A DNA stretch of 64,000 bases from positions 114,700 to 178,699 of the forward strand of contig NW_017804642.1 of assembly GCF_001625305.1 (NCBI RefSeq), written 5' to 3'. Position 1 is the stretch's first letter. Every line of letters begins with the position of its first letter. The DNA comes from Branchiostoma belcheri (lineage: Eukaryota; Chordata; Leptocardii; Amphioxiformes; Branchiostomatidae). Below are positions 33,177 to 43,675 of this stretch, in pieces. The position numbers and the translations under genes are program-made. Under the pieces are notes generated by a model. It saw nothing but the letters and a program-made list of their open reading frames with translations, ran no database searches and was not told the origin of the DNA.

Positions 33177-33340
33177 AGTTCTGCAACTCGCCGCTATTTA
33201 TCGCCAATGTAGGTGGCGCTTTTGCAGCGAGAATGCAATCCAAAACGTGGCTTGTATCCCCCTCGTCCCGGTTCATCACTGGGGTTGATTTCCTTATCCA
33301 GACTGCTTCTTTAATCCATCAAGCGGCGAGTTGCAGAACT
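33177..33340. mobile_element. Short TIR element, 164 bp
   Basis: Inverted arms AGTTCTGCAACTCGCCGC at 33177-33194 and 33323-33340 flank a short interior. The downstream phrase GAGGAAGGTGTCTGATAAACATCGAAACG resembles a widespread 'CGAAACGT' element also seen at 31110-31135. Related sequence occurs near 45935-46050. Confidence 0.7.
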
Positions 33341-33589
33341 CCAGTCAGAAGCTCTGAGGAAGGTGTCTGATAAACATCGAAACGTAAGCAGGTGAGAACC
33401 GTACTGGTTGTGTAAGAAGAAAATTCTATACCCTAAGTATCTTCCAACCTGATGAAATTACTTACGGAAAAGACGCTTGGTTGCTGAGGTCATTTATAGC
33501 TTGTTAGAGTCTGGGAGGTGCACCGTCTCTCATGAATTAGTTATATGTATATAGGCGATTCGGTCCCAAATGCATGTACAACTAGAGTT

Positions 33590-34495
33590 CCACGATCTCA
33601 TACCTTCGCCAAATGATGTTAGCCTTTATGAATAAGAAATATACTAATCTCCCTGATTATGCAAATAGGATCCTCAATTGCATGAATTATATCAGTCTGT
33701 TGATCACATTCTCCACCAAAAGACAGTCTTATCTTAACAAAGAATGCCATTTTCTCATAAATTATGCAAATGTGGTCCTTATTTGAATAAGTCATGTTTA
33801 ATTATGTTCACCTTCACTTAACTTTCAAACACCCCAAGTATGAAACTCCAGGCAGTTACCACTACGCAATTATAACATTTTCTCATTAATTATGCAAATT
33901 AAGTCTTCATTTGCATAATCAATATTTGCCTGTGTTTCTCTCGTTCTTAATAACATATGTTACAAGCTTGAACTTCCTATCATGGAATGCAGCTGATTTA
34001 TTGAATTTCCTCATTAATTATGCAAATTACATCAATATTCACATAATTGTAATATCATTATGTCAAGCATCACTTAAGCTACCTACATACCAAAAATCAC
34101 GATGATCCATCAATCGGTTCTTGAGTTATCCTCTTTTAAACATTTGTCCTTTAAACCCCCCTGCAGTTCTAGAGCAAGCCGCTAGGGGGCCTAAACTCAC
34201 GTCACTTCTTCCCCAGCACAAGAGCTATCTGCCATCCAAATTTCATCACCATAGCATGTCTGGATCTTGAGATATCAAAACCGGAAGTTGAGCTGCAGTA
34301 CCATAACAAGCCGCTAGGGGGTCCAAAATCTAATCATTTTGAGGTCTCATCAAGACCTACCCATCTACCAAGTATCAAGACAATCCATCAAGGCCTTCTC
34401 AAGTTATCGCGTTGACAGACAGACAGACACACACACACACACACACACATACACGAACGCCTCTGAAAACATAACCTTCTTGGCGAAGGTAACAA
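33590..34495 (-). mobile_element. ACCTTCGCCAA TIR-family element, about 0.9 kb
   Basis: One end reads ATACCTTCGCCAAATGATGTTAGCC (inside the phrase GAGTTCCACGATCTC) and the other end, inverted, CATAACCTTCTTGGCGAAGGTAAC. The interior has repeated TTAATTATGCAAATTA words and 'AAGCCGCTAGGGGG'. Relatives lie at 40855-41765, 46056-46915 and 55005-56000, with a fragment at 23521-23755. There is no transposase, so it is non-autonomous. A CA microsatellite lies near its right end. Confidence 0.75.
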
Positions 34496-34759
34496 ATAAT
34501 CTAATTTCAGAGGTCGTTAAAAAAACACTAATTCTTCATATTATCATACACAGAACGCCTTATATATAATGATAGTAACATTTAGCTTACATGTTACATG
34601 TCATCGTAGACAGAAAGGAAGGCAACTAATACTCAGACTTTTTTTTCTAATCGTGATGCCATTGAACCATATCTTCTACTTTTGATTACTCTTCCACATA
34701 AGAATGCTGTTCTCAGGCTGTCTCTCTCCCTCTCTGTTTACCTCTAACTGACATGACAG

Positions 34760-35500
34760 TCAGTGGCGTGTTAATTGGTGGCAGAGGTGGTAGGTTTGAG
34801 AGAATTTGATGTGCATTGCGAGACATTTTGATCCATTCATCAGAAGCATACGATTACGGTTAGACCATTGGCATACCAGGCCTAAGTCTGACTGAAAAGT
34901 AGAAGGTTGCTGATGAAATCGTCTTGTTTGTACATGTAACATGTCCATGCCGTCAACGTATTTCCACACTGGACTCACGGCGTCAGAAGTGGCATCATCG
35001 CACAGGTGATAACGGTGTGGTGGTGGACTTGTTCAAATGCCTTGGAGAAGTCTGAAGCCACAAGAGTACATATAGTAGATGGATTAACCCAGTTGTTAGA
35101 CGCGTGTACTGTAGATCGCCCAACTGTCCAGTTGTCTGTGGTCAAATTTGACGTCTTTTAGATCTTTGAGAACGGGAGGTTTAGGGCAATGTGTTGGTCA
35201 ATACTGTACATTTAGTTGGTCAATACTGGCTGGTTGGTTTTAGGGTCCTGGGACCACAGTTGCTTGTTTCCACTTGTCAGGAACTATTTCGTTTGGGAAG
35301 ACAGAATATTTGAGGATGCGATAGTACGGAGAAGTGGGTTCGCAGGCGAATTCCTTCGGTAGTTCCAGTGAAATGTTTTGTGAGCCTGGTGCCTTTTTTG
35401 TCTTGACCGCTAGGCGGCGTTTGTAGACGTCCCAGACTTGCAGGGTTGGTACTTGTTTGGGCGCAGGAAAGTTGGGTAAGGCTTGCAGGCAGTACATTGG
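34760..35500 (-). pseudogene. Degenerate LINE reverse transcriptase (CR1/jockey-like)
   Basis: On the minus strand 35497-35240 encodes LQVWDVYKRRLAVKTKKAPGSQNISLELPKEFA and DKWKQATVVPGP, the N-terminal RT blocks. 34978-34760 encodes VSPVWKYVDGMDMLHV, DLGLVCQWSNRNRMLLMNGSKC, the palm and thumb region. The catalytic Y-x-D-D is YVDG here, and the frame between the two pieces is broken, so it is inactive. A related fragment lies at 60140-60385. Confidence 0.82.
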
Positions 35501-36140
35501 ACACCACGATCATCATACTGGTCATTCTGGCATGGCTGATACAAAACAGAGGCCCACTTTATATACAGCTTTTCGAGACAGCGGGACTGCCGACAGCGGG
35601 AACGCCGTGTGAAGAGAATCCCCGGCAGCGGTCGGTCTGTCTACACACGTCGCGACAGCGCCGTCCCGATAGCGGGAAATATCACCGCTGTCGCGAAAAT
35701 GATGGTGTAAAGTCGGCTTAAGATACGTCAGACTCTGTCAAGGTCATTTGAAGGGAATCATCAGCTCCAGACAGGAGAGACACTGGCCTGGAGATGGACT
35801 GCTTGGGTCAAGTGATGGAAGACAGAGAGTGTTGTTCAGCCATTTTGTCTCGAGGCCAGGGACACCAGGACTCGACATAAGTCAAGTCAGACACATTTTT
35901 GGTCTAACGCACACCATCTTAGTTGTACATGTGGGACGGGAACTCATGACACGGATAAAGTAGGTAAAAGATATAGGCAAGAAATATGAAATATACATAC
36001 TAAATGTACTACAGTGTGTAGCTTGAAATTGTTTTAATCACGATGATTAAGAAATTGAGTTTGTACGGCTTCCAAAGGTGCATATTTTGTTTCTATTGTG
36101 TTTTATAGTTCTCGACGTCGATATGTTGTACATACCATGT
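35105..36140 (+). repeat. Paralogous segment C (filled-site copy, left part)
   Basis: This stretch is collinear with 59940-61184, including the LINE piece, the 'CAGCGGGACTGCCGACAGCGGGAACGCCGTGT' region, 'GGGAACTCATGACACGGATAAA' and 'GATTAAGAAATTGAGTTTGTACGGC'. Its continuation, 39713-40095, resumes after the 3.57-kb insertion. Only the order is stated here; percent identity was not computed. Confidence 0.8.
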
Positions 36141-36324
36141 TAGGCCACACCAAGTAAATTTTATGGATGACGTCCGCGCGCGCATTGATTTTGGCCTGTT
36201 CCTAGAAAACAAACCAAGAAATTCCGCTTCCTGTAACTTGGGCCAAAGAGTCACGACAGTGCTGCAAATCGTCAGATTGACGTGAAACCCGTAACGCGAA
36301 AAAACGCGAAAGCCTATGGCTATT

Positions 36325-36582
36325 GACAGGATCGTCCTGTCAATAGCAGAAAATATTGCACTGCTGACAGGATCGTCCTGTCAATAGCAGAAAATATTGC
36401 ACTGCTGACAGGATCGTCCTGTCAATAGCAGAAAATACTGCACTGCTGACAGGATCGTCCTGTCAATAGCAGAAAATATTGCACTGCTGACAGGATCGTC
36501 CTGTCAATAGTAGAATAATTTGCACTGCTGACAGGATTTTTCCTGTCAGCAGTGCAAATTATTCTACTATTGACAGGATCGA
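36325..36582. repeat. Array of 41-bp units built on a 17-bp palindrome
   Basis: Units start at 36325, 36366, 36407, 36448, 36489 and 36530. Each opens with GACAGGATCGTCCTGTC, a perfect palindrome around TCG, followed by AATAGCAGAAAATATTGCACTGCT. The last unit (GACAGGATTTTTCCTGTC) leads into an inverted copy ending at 36582. The array lies subterminally in the 3.57-kb element. Confidence 0.9.
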
Positions 36583-36838
36583 TAAAATTTTGGTATTTTT
36601 ATTTCGTACTGGAAATTTTGGGGTGGGCGCTGGTTCGTGTAGGTCTTATGTAGATGTTATTATGTATGCTATTAGGCATTTTTTACGATCCTACGCTGCG
36701 GCCCCTGCAGATCGTCGTGCATACATTGATCCCCGCTCGGTAGCGCGCGCCTGGCCTCCCGTAAACAATGCGGCGGCAGTGCGTGCCTGTCGCCCCGACT
36801 AGCCTCTACCAGGCACCGCGGATCGCTGGAAAAATAGT

Positions 36839-36914
36839 AGAAATTGGCCGAAATAAAGGGAATAAGGTCGGCTAACTCCCTTGGTATATATTCCCTTTAT
36901 TTCGGCCAATTTCT
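36839..36914. repeat. Hairpin next to the assembly gap
   Basis: Arms of 26 bp (AGAAATTGGCCGAAATAAAG and on) at 36839-36864 and 36889-36914 are exact inverses around a 24-bp loop. The gap starts at 36921, so the structure may have stopped the assembly or may be the edge of an element. Confidence 0.85.
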
Positions 36915-36920
36915 ATTATT

Positions 36921-37860
36921 NNNNNNNNNNNNNNNNNNNNNNNNNNNNNNNNNNNNNNNNNNNNNNNNNNNNNNNNNNNNNNNNNNNNNNNNNNNNNNNN
37001 NNNNNNNNNNNNNNNNNNNNNNNNNNNNNNNNNNNNNNNNNNNNNNNNNNNNNNNNNNNNNNNNNNNNNNNNNNNNNNNNNNNNNNNNNNNNNNNNNNNN
37101 NNNNNNNNNNNNNNNNNNNNNNNNNNNNNNNNNNNNNNNNNNNNNNNNNNNNNNNNNNNNNNNNNNNNNNNNNNNNNNNNNNNNNNNNNNNNNNNNNNNN
37201 NNNNNNNNNNNNNNNNNNNNNNNNNNNNNNNNNNNNNNNNNNNNNNNNNNNNNNNNNNNNNNNNNNNNNNNNNNNNNNNNNNNNNNNNNNNNNNNNNNNN
37301 NNNNNNNNNNNNNNNNNNNNNNNNNNNNNNNNNNNNNNNNNNNNNNNNNNNNNNNNNNNNNNNNNNNNNNNNNNNNNNNNNNNNNNNNNNNNNNNNNNNN
37401 NNNNNNNNNNNNNNNNNNNNNNNNNNNNNNNNNNNNNNNNNNNNNNNNNNNNNNNNNNNNNNNNNNNNNNNNNNNNNNNNNNNNNNNNNNNNNNNNNNNN
37501 NNNNNNNNNNNNNNNNNNNNNNNNNNNNNNNNNNNNNNNNNNNNNNNNNNNNNNNNNNNNNNNNNNNNNNNNNNNNNNNNNNNNNNNNNNNNNNNNNNNN
37601 NNNNNNNNNNNNNNNNNNNNNNNNNNNNNNNNNNNNNNNNNNNNNNNNNNNNNNNNNNNNNNNNNNNNNNNNNNNNNNNNNNNNNNNNNNNNNNNNNNNN
37701 NNNNNNNNNNNNNNNNNNNNNNNNNNNNNNNNNNNNNNNNNNNNNNNNNNNNNNNNNNNNNNNNNNNNNNNNNNNNNNNNNNNNNNNNNNNNNNNNNNNN
37801 NNNNNNNNNNNNNNNNNNNNNNNNNNNNNNNNNNNNNNNNNNNNNNNNNNNNNNNNNNNN
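36921..37860. other. Assembly gap, 940 N
   Basis: All bases are N. Long ORFs spanning it in every frame are artefacts of translating N as sense codons. Confidence 0.99.
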
Positions 37861-37961
37861 CACATGTGCCGCAAAAATGATGGTGTACATGCGCACAAGA
37901 GTCCGCGCGCCACAGTTCAAAGAAGCAAGATGGTGGGCTCACCACCCTTGGTCGCTAATAT

Positions 37962-39540
37962 GTGAGCGTTCAGGTTGTGAAAGCGTGCGGAAACATTGTT
38001 GTTGACTGGTACGCGCTCGATGTCAGCCAGGGAGAGCTAACTTTTGCGCAACTGTACGAGGGACCTGTAGCGGCGAGTGAGTTTCGACCATACAATTTCA
38101 AGCAAGTTTTGTCAAGATCAGCCACACTACAGTGCAAATATTCTTCTGCAAATGACGAGAAGGTCGGGAGAGGCATTGAGGTTTACTCCGGCAGTTCGGG
38201 TGTTTCATCCGTATGGTGATCGACAAGACAGCTGCTACGACTGAAGCTGTTCCTAGGCCTAAGACTGCTTTTGAGGTATGACAAGTCTGTTTTAAATCGA
38301 GTACCTTGTACGGAAAAAACACGGGTGAAATATTCCTAGAAGGGGAGTATAAAATAAATGCATACATGTATGAAGGCTCCTTGCATGTATTTTGCATGGA
38401 TAATTATGATCGTTTATTCGTTTCTGGTTATTTATACTTGATGTTGGCAAAATACATGTATGTTTTTTTTTTTATTCTTAAATTTTTGGTCCACATTTGG
38501 CACGTAAATTGCTAATTTTCAGTCGGATTTGTAAGGTATTTTGGCATCTATAGCTGTCAACAAACTATGCATTCAAGCTCAAAGCTCTTTTTGAAGTACT
38601 ATTTGGGGGGGGGGATTTTTAGTCTAAATTTTCTTAAGAATTCTTTTTCCCCATCATTTTAGCTTTGATATCCAATTTAGTAACGTTGTCTGCTCTTCCA
38701 TTTCTTTGATTGCATTAAGACTCATTGTGAACTAGGAACAGAAGGTTCACTTTTCTTTTCACATGTACATTGTACATGTATACAGGTATGATGAAAGCAT
38801 CAAGAGAACAAGGTCAGCAGGAGTGGATGTTTCCAGCCTATGCTGGGACTGAGAGCACACAACAATGTAGCAATAACAACACAGGTGAGTAGTGAGGTAC
38901 ATTTGATATGGATTGTTGCAGAATATACCCTTTAAATTTAAGGCACTTTGGGGACAGTAAAGACGTATATTTAACTACAACATATAACCTAAGCCTTTAT
39001 GTGGAAAAAAATTTTTTTTCCTGAAGAGTTGGATTTTAGCACAATTGACTATTGTTCCATAATTTTCCACCTGTTTCATGTAGTGCAGTGACATGCACTT
39101 CACCAGTAGCACAGTACTACTATTCAGCCAGACTGAAGTCAGGGGTGATGACGACGATGCTGCCTTTGGTGTGCTGGAACTGCGGTGAGGAGGAAACGCT
39201 GCCCATACTGGCAGAGAAGACTCAGCTGCATACCAGACAATAAACCCTGTTTGTCAGGTAGGCATACATTTGTTACCTACATAAATACATTATGCAACTT
39301 ATGTAGAATAGCTCTAAACATATTTTGTTTGGTTCCACCTTTATTGATATTCTTTCTCAAAAGCTCCTATAGACTATTTGCATAGGTAGAAATGCAGTAA
39401 TGCATGCAAAGGGTTAATCAGCAACTAATTTTGCCTTGTATGCTTTGTTTCTGCAGGCCTGCAAAAATGTGACAGGACGACAACTGCCGTTCCACCTGAT
39501 TTATTGCTGTTTTGATGATGAATAAAAGACTTCTTGCTTG
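37962..39540 (+). other. Possible spliced transcript inside the 3.57-kb element
   Basis: An 85-codon frame (37962-38219) has no recognised domain. Exon-like blocks with good splice signals follow: a donor at 38277 (GAG, GTATGA); a block at 38786-38883 between TATACAG and GTGAGT with an open frame starting MMKASREQGQQEWMFPAYAG; and a block from 39084 after TGTAG. AATAAA at 39523-39528 could end it. I do not recognise the product; it may be host sequence captured by the element or a non-coding RNA. Confidence 0.35.
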
Positions 39541-39712
39541 TTACACTGTGTCACCTCATTCAATTTGTGTCCTAACATCTGTTGTCTCTTAGTATATTTC
39601 TAATCTAGGCATCTTGTTTTTTTGGGCCCTTCTTGTTTTTTTTTCGCCCTCTCGCATTCGATTTGGAGTCTCCAAAGGACGTCATCCATAAAATTTACTT
39701 GGTGTGGCCTTA

Positions 39713-40095
39713 TTAATAAAGTTTAATAAAAAAAGTCTGTCAAACCTGTTTATACATTCCTGTCTCGATATCGCACATTTGGCCGGAAACCAATCACTGA
39801 TATTGTTTCTATATTTTACTAGCACTTGATGTTTTATAGTAGCGAGAATGTTGAGTTTTATTTTATATCCTTTTCTTTCACAATGTTCAAAAGTTGCCAT
39901 ACATTGTACCATGTGCAGTTATCGTGCAATCAATTTCTTCTTGTCTAGATTCCCATCCAAAGTTTCTGCCTACACCTACTTAATAGGTAACCTGTGTTAC
40001 ATACCGGCTATGCGCGCTCGCTGTCGGGGGCCGATTGAGCCTCTTTCCCCCAAAAGGCCCGCTGGCGAGTTGACGTGTGAAGGATGGTGTATTTA
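39713..40095 (+). repeat. Paralogous segment C, right part
   Basis: This continues the duplication after the insertion. It matches 61188-61569, including 'CAAACCTGTTTATACA', 'TTTGGCCGGAAACCAATC', 'TTATCGTGCAATCAATTTC', 'CCCATCCAAAGTTTCTGCC' and 'CCGCTGGCGAGTTGACGTGTG'. No gene was seen. Confidence 0.8.
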
Positions 40096-40204
40096 TACAT
40101 ACGATATGCACAAATGTACTACTGTACCCAAGACTGCACAAATGTACATGCTAATGTTGTAGGGAATACAGGAAACCTATTCACATTATGCATATTCCAG
40201 ATTT

Positions 40205-40301
40205 GCCTGGGTGCCAAACCCATAGCACACTGGACACAAAGTAGACTCAGTGAGCACTGAGATACTTTGTGTCCAGTGTGCTATGGGTCTGGCAACCAGG
40301 C
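40205..40301. repeat. Foldback element, about 97 bp
   Basis: GCCTGGGTGCCAAACCCATA...TATGGGTCTGGCAACCAGGC, with CACACTGGACACAAAGTA and its inverse inside, forms a near-perfect hairpin around a 19-bp loop. No coding content. Confidence 0.85.
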
Positions 40302-40854
40302 TAATTCCAGATGTTTACACTGGGGGCCACAGACCTGTCAAATAAAGCACGCTCTGCTGGGGCACTGGGCCACTAATGTTTTTTCAACAAACAATTTCAA
40401 AGAAAACATTTTTTCAACTCAAACCAATGTTGACAGCTTCCTGTCTGTAACTTGTTGTTTTAACGTAGATATGAATAGGATTCCTGTATTCCCTACAACA
40501 TTAGCATGTACATTTGTGCAGTCTTGTGTCAGGGTTCACAAATTTTACAAGAGTTATGCAGTTGCTCCAGTACATGTAACAAACATTAATAAAAAGAAAG
40601 ATTGCCTTTTCTACATTGTACATTATGAATGATGTATACTATGTGTGTTTGAAGGCTGGCCAAGTCGTTAACCCAGCATTAACCCAGTATTAAAACTTTC
40701 AGTATTAATGCAGCTTTAAGCGCCAATTTCGCAAGGATTCTGTTGTTTCAACAAACAGGAAAGTTTTTTCCAGCTATCCTTGTGGGCATAAAGCAATGTA
40801 ATCCACAGAGGGTGGAAACCAAAAAGGTCTAGTGCAGTATGAAAGACATATAGA

Positions 40855-41765
40855 TTTCTCTTATTAATTAATCAAATTGGGTCACAATTTTACATAATTA
40901 ATATCTGTCAATGTCCCTCTTCTTCTTGATTAAATATGCCACCATTTTAATTGTTCTATCATGGAACGCAGCAGATTTATAGACTTTTGTCATTAATTAT
41001 GTAAATTAGATTGTGATTTGCATAATTGTCATCTAATTAGGTCAAGCATCACTTAAGCTACCGAGATACCAAAAATAACAACAATCCGTCAACCGGTTCT
41101 TGAGCTATCCTACTTCAAACATTTTCAAACAAATGCCTCTGCATTTCCAAATTAAGCTGCTACGGGCCCCAAACTTGTGGCACTTCTTTCTGAGCACAAG
41201 AGCTACCTACAATCTAAAAATCATGACCCTATCACGTCCAGATCACAAGATTTAAAAACCAGAAGTTTCGCTACAGTACTTTCTAATTAAATGACGTGGG
41301 GACCCCCACGAAGCCCATATTTGAACTTGACCTTGGTATTTTCAAGGGTAACTTGCCAAATAAAGAACATGAACATCCATTTAAAGATTCTTGAGTTACC
41401 TTGTCCACAAGAAAAAACACAAAAAACGAAGGTCAACTGCAGTGACATAGAAACCCCCAGGGGGCCCATCTTTGAACTTGACCTCGGCATTCTCAACGGT
41501 AATTTGCCCACTAAAATCATGAACATCCATTTAAGGATACTCGAGATATCTTGTTAACAAGGAGAAAACAACAAAAACCAAGGTCAACTGCAGTGACGTA
41601 GGAACCCCCACGAAGCCCATTTTCAGCCTTGACAATGGCCATCCCCAAGACAACCTGCCTGCCAAAAATCGTGAACCTCGGACCTTGCCTTCAAGAGTTA
41701 TCGTGCCTAATCTGCCAAAGAGTGCAAAAGCGATTTCATAGCCTTCTCCGAAGGCATAGCCTTCA
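40855..41765 (-). mobile_element. ACCTTCGCCAA-family relative with internal tandem repeat
   Basis: It shares with 33590-34495 the phrases 'GTCAAGCATCACTTAAGCTACC' and 'ACCGGTTCTTGAG.TATCC', and a terminal 'CCGAAGGCATAGCCTTC' variant. From 41300 to 41710 a unit of roughly 140 bp (ACCCCCACGAAGCCCAT, TTTGAACTTGACC, ATGAACATCCATTTAA) is repeated about three times. Confidence 0.65.
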
Positions 41766-41984
41766 GTTGAAGGCAAATATCGATAACAGTTCTGTGAATT
41801 AAGACCTATAATCACACTCCATCTGCTAAGTTAATGTTTTCTGTAAAGATGTAGAATATAATGGTAATACCCAGGAAATGAGTATTAAACTGAAGATTGT
41901 GTTTGTTTATTAATTTTTAATTGTTTGACCCATGTATAATGCTGTAAAGCAAATGGCTAGTCTTTAGAGGTGAAAATACTGCAA

Positions 41985-42290
41985 ATATGGTTTATATACA
42001 TAATTTACACATAGAAACGGCAGACATAACCGGACTCCTGTAGAAGATAGACTCTGTAAGGTTTGTAACTCTGGTAGTGTAGAAGATGAAATACATTTTG
42101 TTTGTAAATTGTATGATAACGAACGTGACACACTATTTAGAACAATCCACCTAGACAAGCTGTATAAAAGTAGAACAAAGAACGAGATATTCAGTCATCT
42201 CATGTCCACCAGTAACGACCATATAATAGAAAAACTATGTGAATTTATCTCCTATTGCTTTCAAAAGAGAGAAGAAATCCTCAAGGCCTA
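41985..42290 (+). pseudogene. LINE ORF2 C-terminal zinc-finger remnant
   Basis: The frame encodes RHNRTPVEDRLCKVCNSGSVED, EIHFVCKLYD, then a Lys-rich helix to a TAG at 42288-42290. The pattern C-x2-C...HF..C after a 'GRHNRTPVE' motif is common at the ends of vertebrate and amphioxus LINE ORF2 proteins. The expected preceding 'LHIET' is in another frame, one base out, so the copy is broken. No RT domain is present. Confidence 0.7.
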
Positions 42291-42299
42291 GATTAGTTT

Positions 42300-43483
42300 A
42301 TTCTCTAGTAGTTGTTAAGACTTTTACATTATTGTGTTATCCTTGTATCCTATGTATAATGTTACCCAGTTTCATGTAGAGTACATGTAACATCGCATTC
42401 TGATTTATGCATTTAGCCCCATGGGCATGAACATGCAATCAAAGATTCATTCATTATATAACTATGAAGCGTACTTCAATTATTCAAGTTTTACATTCTA
42501 TATGATTAAAGGGGAAACCATGCATTGCTCCGGAATATACTGCAAAAGTATGAGATTTCTTTGACCACTTAAAATGTATGCGTATGTAAACGTTGTTGCT
42601 GCATTGGTATAGTGAATGTTTTGAAAGTAGGATTTGGAAAATTCCACTTGTTTGCTTTGCTTTGTTGTTAAATAAATATAAGATCAATGGCAAATTAAGT
42701 TTCTTTGTGTCATTGCATATAAAATCATCACTACGTAAAGTTTTATTTAGTCTTTACGTATAATAACTCTTCCCTGCTATAAGGAGACGCTTTGTTAATA
42801 GTAATGTTTCATACTTATTTAGAAGCATGATTACGTATGCAGTCTGTGTCAACAACCAAAACAGACTGTCAATCAGCCAAGAATGAACAGTTGAGTAGAC
42901 CTTTGTTGCTGCAGCTGCTACCAGAAAGGAGAATAATCAAGGGCATTTATCAGCAGCTCTAGAATAAGCTTCAGAGTAATTCATACTGTTGCCTGTACAA
43001 TATGACAAGGGTTGTTGCTGATGAATAGGAAGATAATTCGTATTACTATAGCTATTGCTAACACGTGCAGAGAAGATCTTCTATATAAACAAAAATAAAA
43101 CTTTTTAAAAAGCCGGAGATATAACAGTCACTAACAACAGAACGCGCTGGCGATCAGCAAATTCATTCAGAATCATTGAATATCTCATTTTTGTAACTTA
43201 TTAAACACATAACAGGAATCTACAAAATGTGAGATTTTTTCTAACAGTTCTTGAATATGGTTAGCTGTGTGGCTGATGACAACTAAATCTGAACAAAACT
43301 CACAGCAAAAAAACAGATATTAAAGCAAAATTTACGAAATACGTATTGAAATAGTAGGGTGTGTATATCTGTTTATCCAGTCTAATAAATCAATTCAATA
43401 GTATCTATTTAGATACAAGTTATGCATGTATGTAGTTATCTTTATCTCTCTATATAGCTAATTCAGATCTAATACAATTTAGA
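42300..43483. other. 3' flank of the SLC17-like gene, no other gene
   Basis: This AT-rich stretch follows the stop codon of the minus-strand transporter and should contain its 3' UTR. Minus-strand AATAAA motifs are present (for example near 42741). Nothing else was recognised. Confidence 0.45.
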
Positions 43484-43675
43484 TCATTCTATTAGTTGTT
43501 GTTTCTCTTCATCGACTTTTCTATGTTGAATTTTTTGAATGGGTCCCTTTTGACCAAGTGAAGTTACCACGGCCCATGGCTGCTCTTCTCCGCTCCCGAA
43601 GACTCCAAAGACGACGGCGGTGGCAGCAAAAAATCCAGACTTGATCAGGACCACTCGTGACCACTCCTGTCTCGT
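43484..43675 (-). CDS. SLC17-like transporter, last exon (helix 12 and C-terminal sorting motif)
   Basis: The exon encodes TRQEWSRVVLIKSGFFAATA, VVFGVFGSGEEQPWAVV and a hydrophilic tail ending EEKQQLIE before TGA at 43486-43484. 'FGSGE.QPWA' is the family's C-terminal landmark. EKQQLI has the [DE]xxxL[LI] form that sends proteins to endosomes, lysosomes or synaptic-like vesicles. Confidence 0.85.
   Translation of the reverse strand, partial: TRQEWSRVVLIKSGFFAATAVVFGVFGSGEEQPWAVVTSLGQKGPIQKIQHRKVDEEKQQLIE

Larger units (their letters stand above)
36143..39709. mobile_element. 3.57-kb PIF/Harbinger-like TIR element with cargo and assembly gap
   Basis: TIRs of about 33 bp begin GGCCACACCAAGTAAATTTT and end with its inverse, AAATTTACTTGGTGTGGCC. 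TTA is duplicated at 36140-36142 and 39710-39712, and the paralogous segment at 61185-61187 holds the unoccupied TTA. Inside are a 41-bp palindromic array, a gap-adjacent hairpin, the 940-N gap, and an unrecognised reading frame with exon-like pieces. No transposase was recognised in the readable part; it could lie in the gap. Confidence 0.82.

Noticed and set aside
36325-36582. CRISPR-like regular array
   Set aside because: Repeats are contiguous with no unique spacers, and the context is a eukaryotic transposon; it is a tandem array of palindromes.
36844-38005. Several ORFs of more than 330 codons on both strands
   Set aside because: They consist almost entirely of N from the assembly gap and are not real reading frames.
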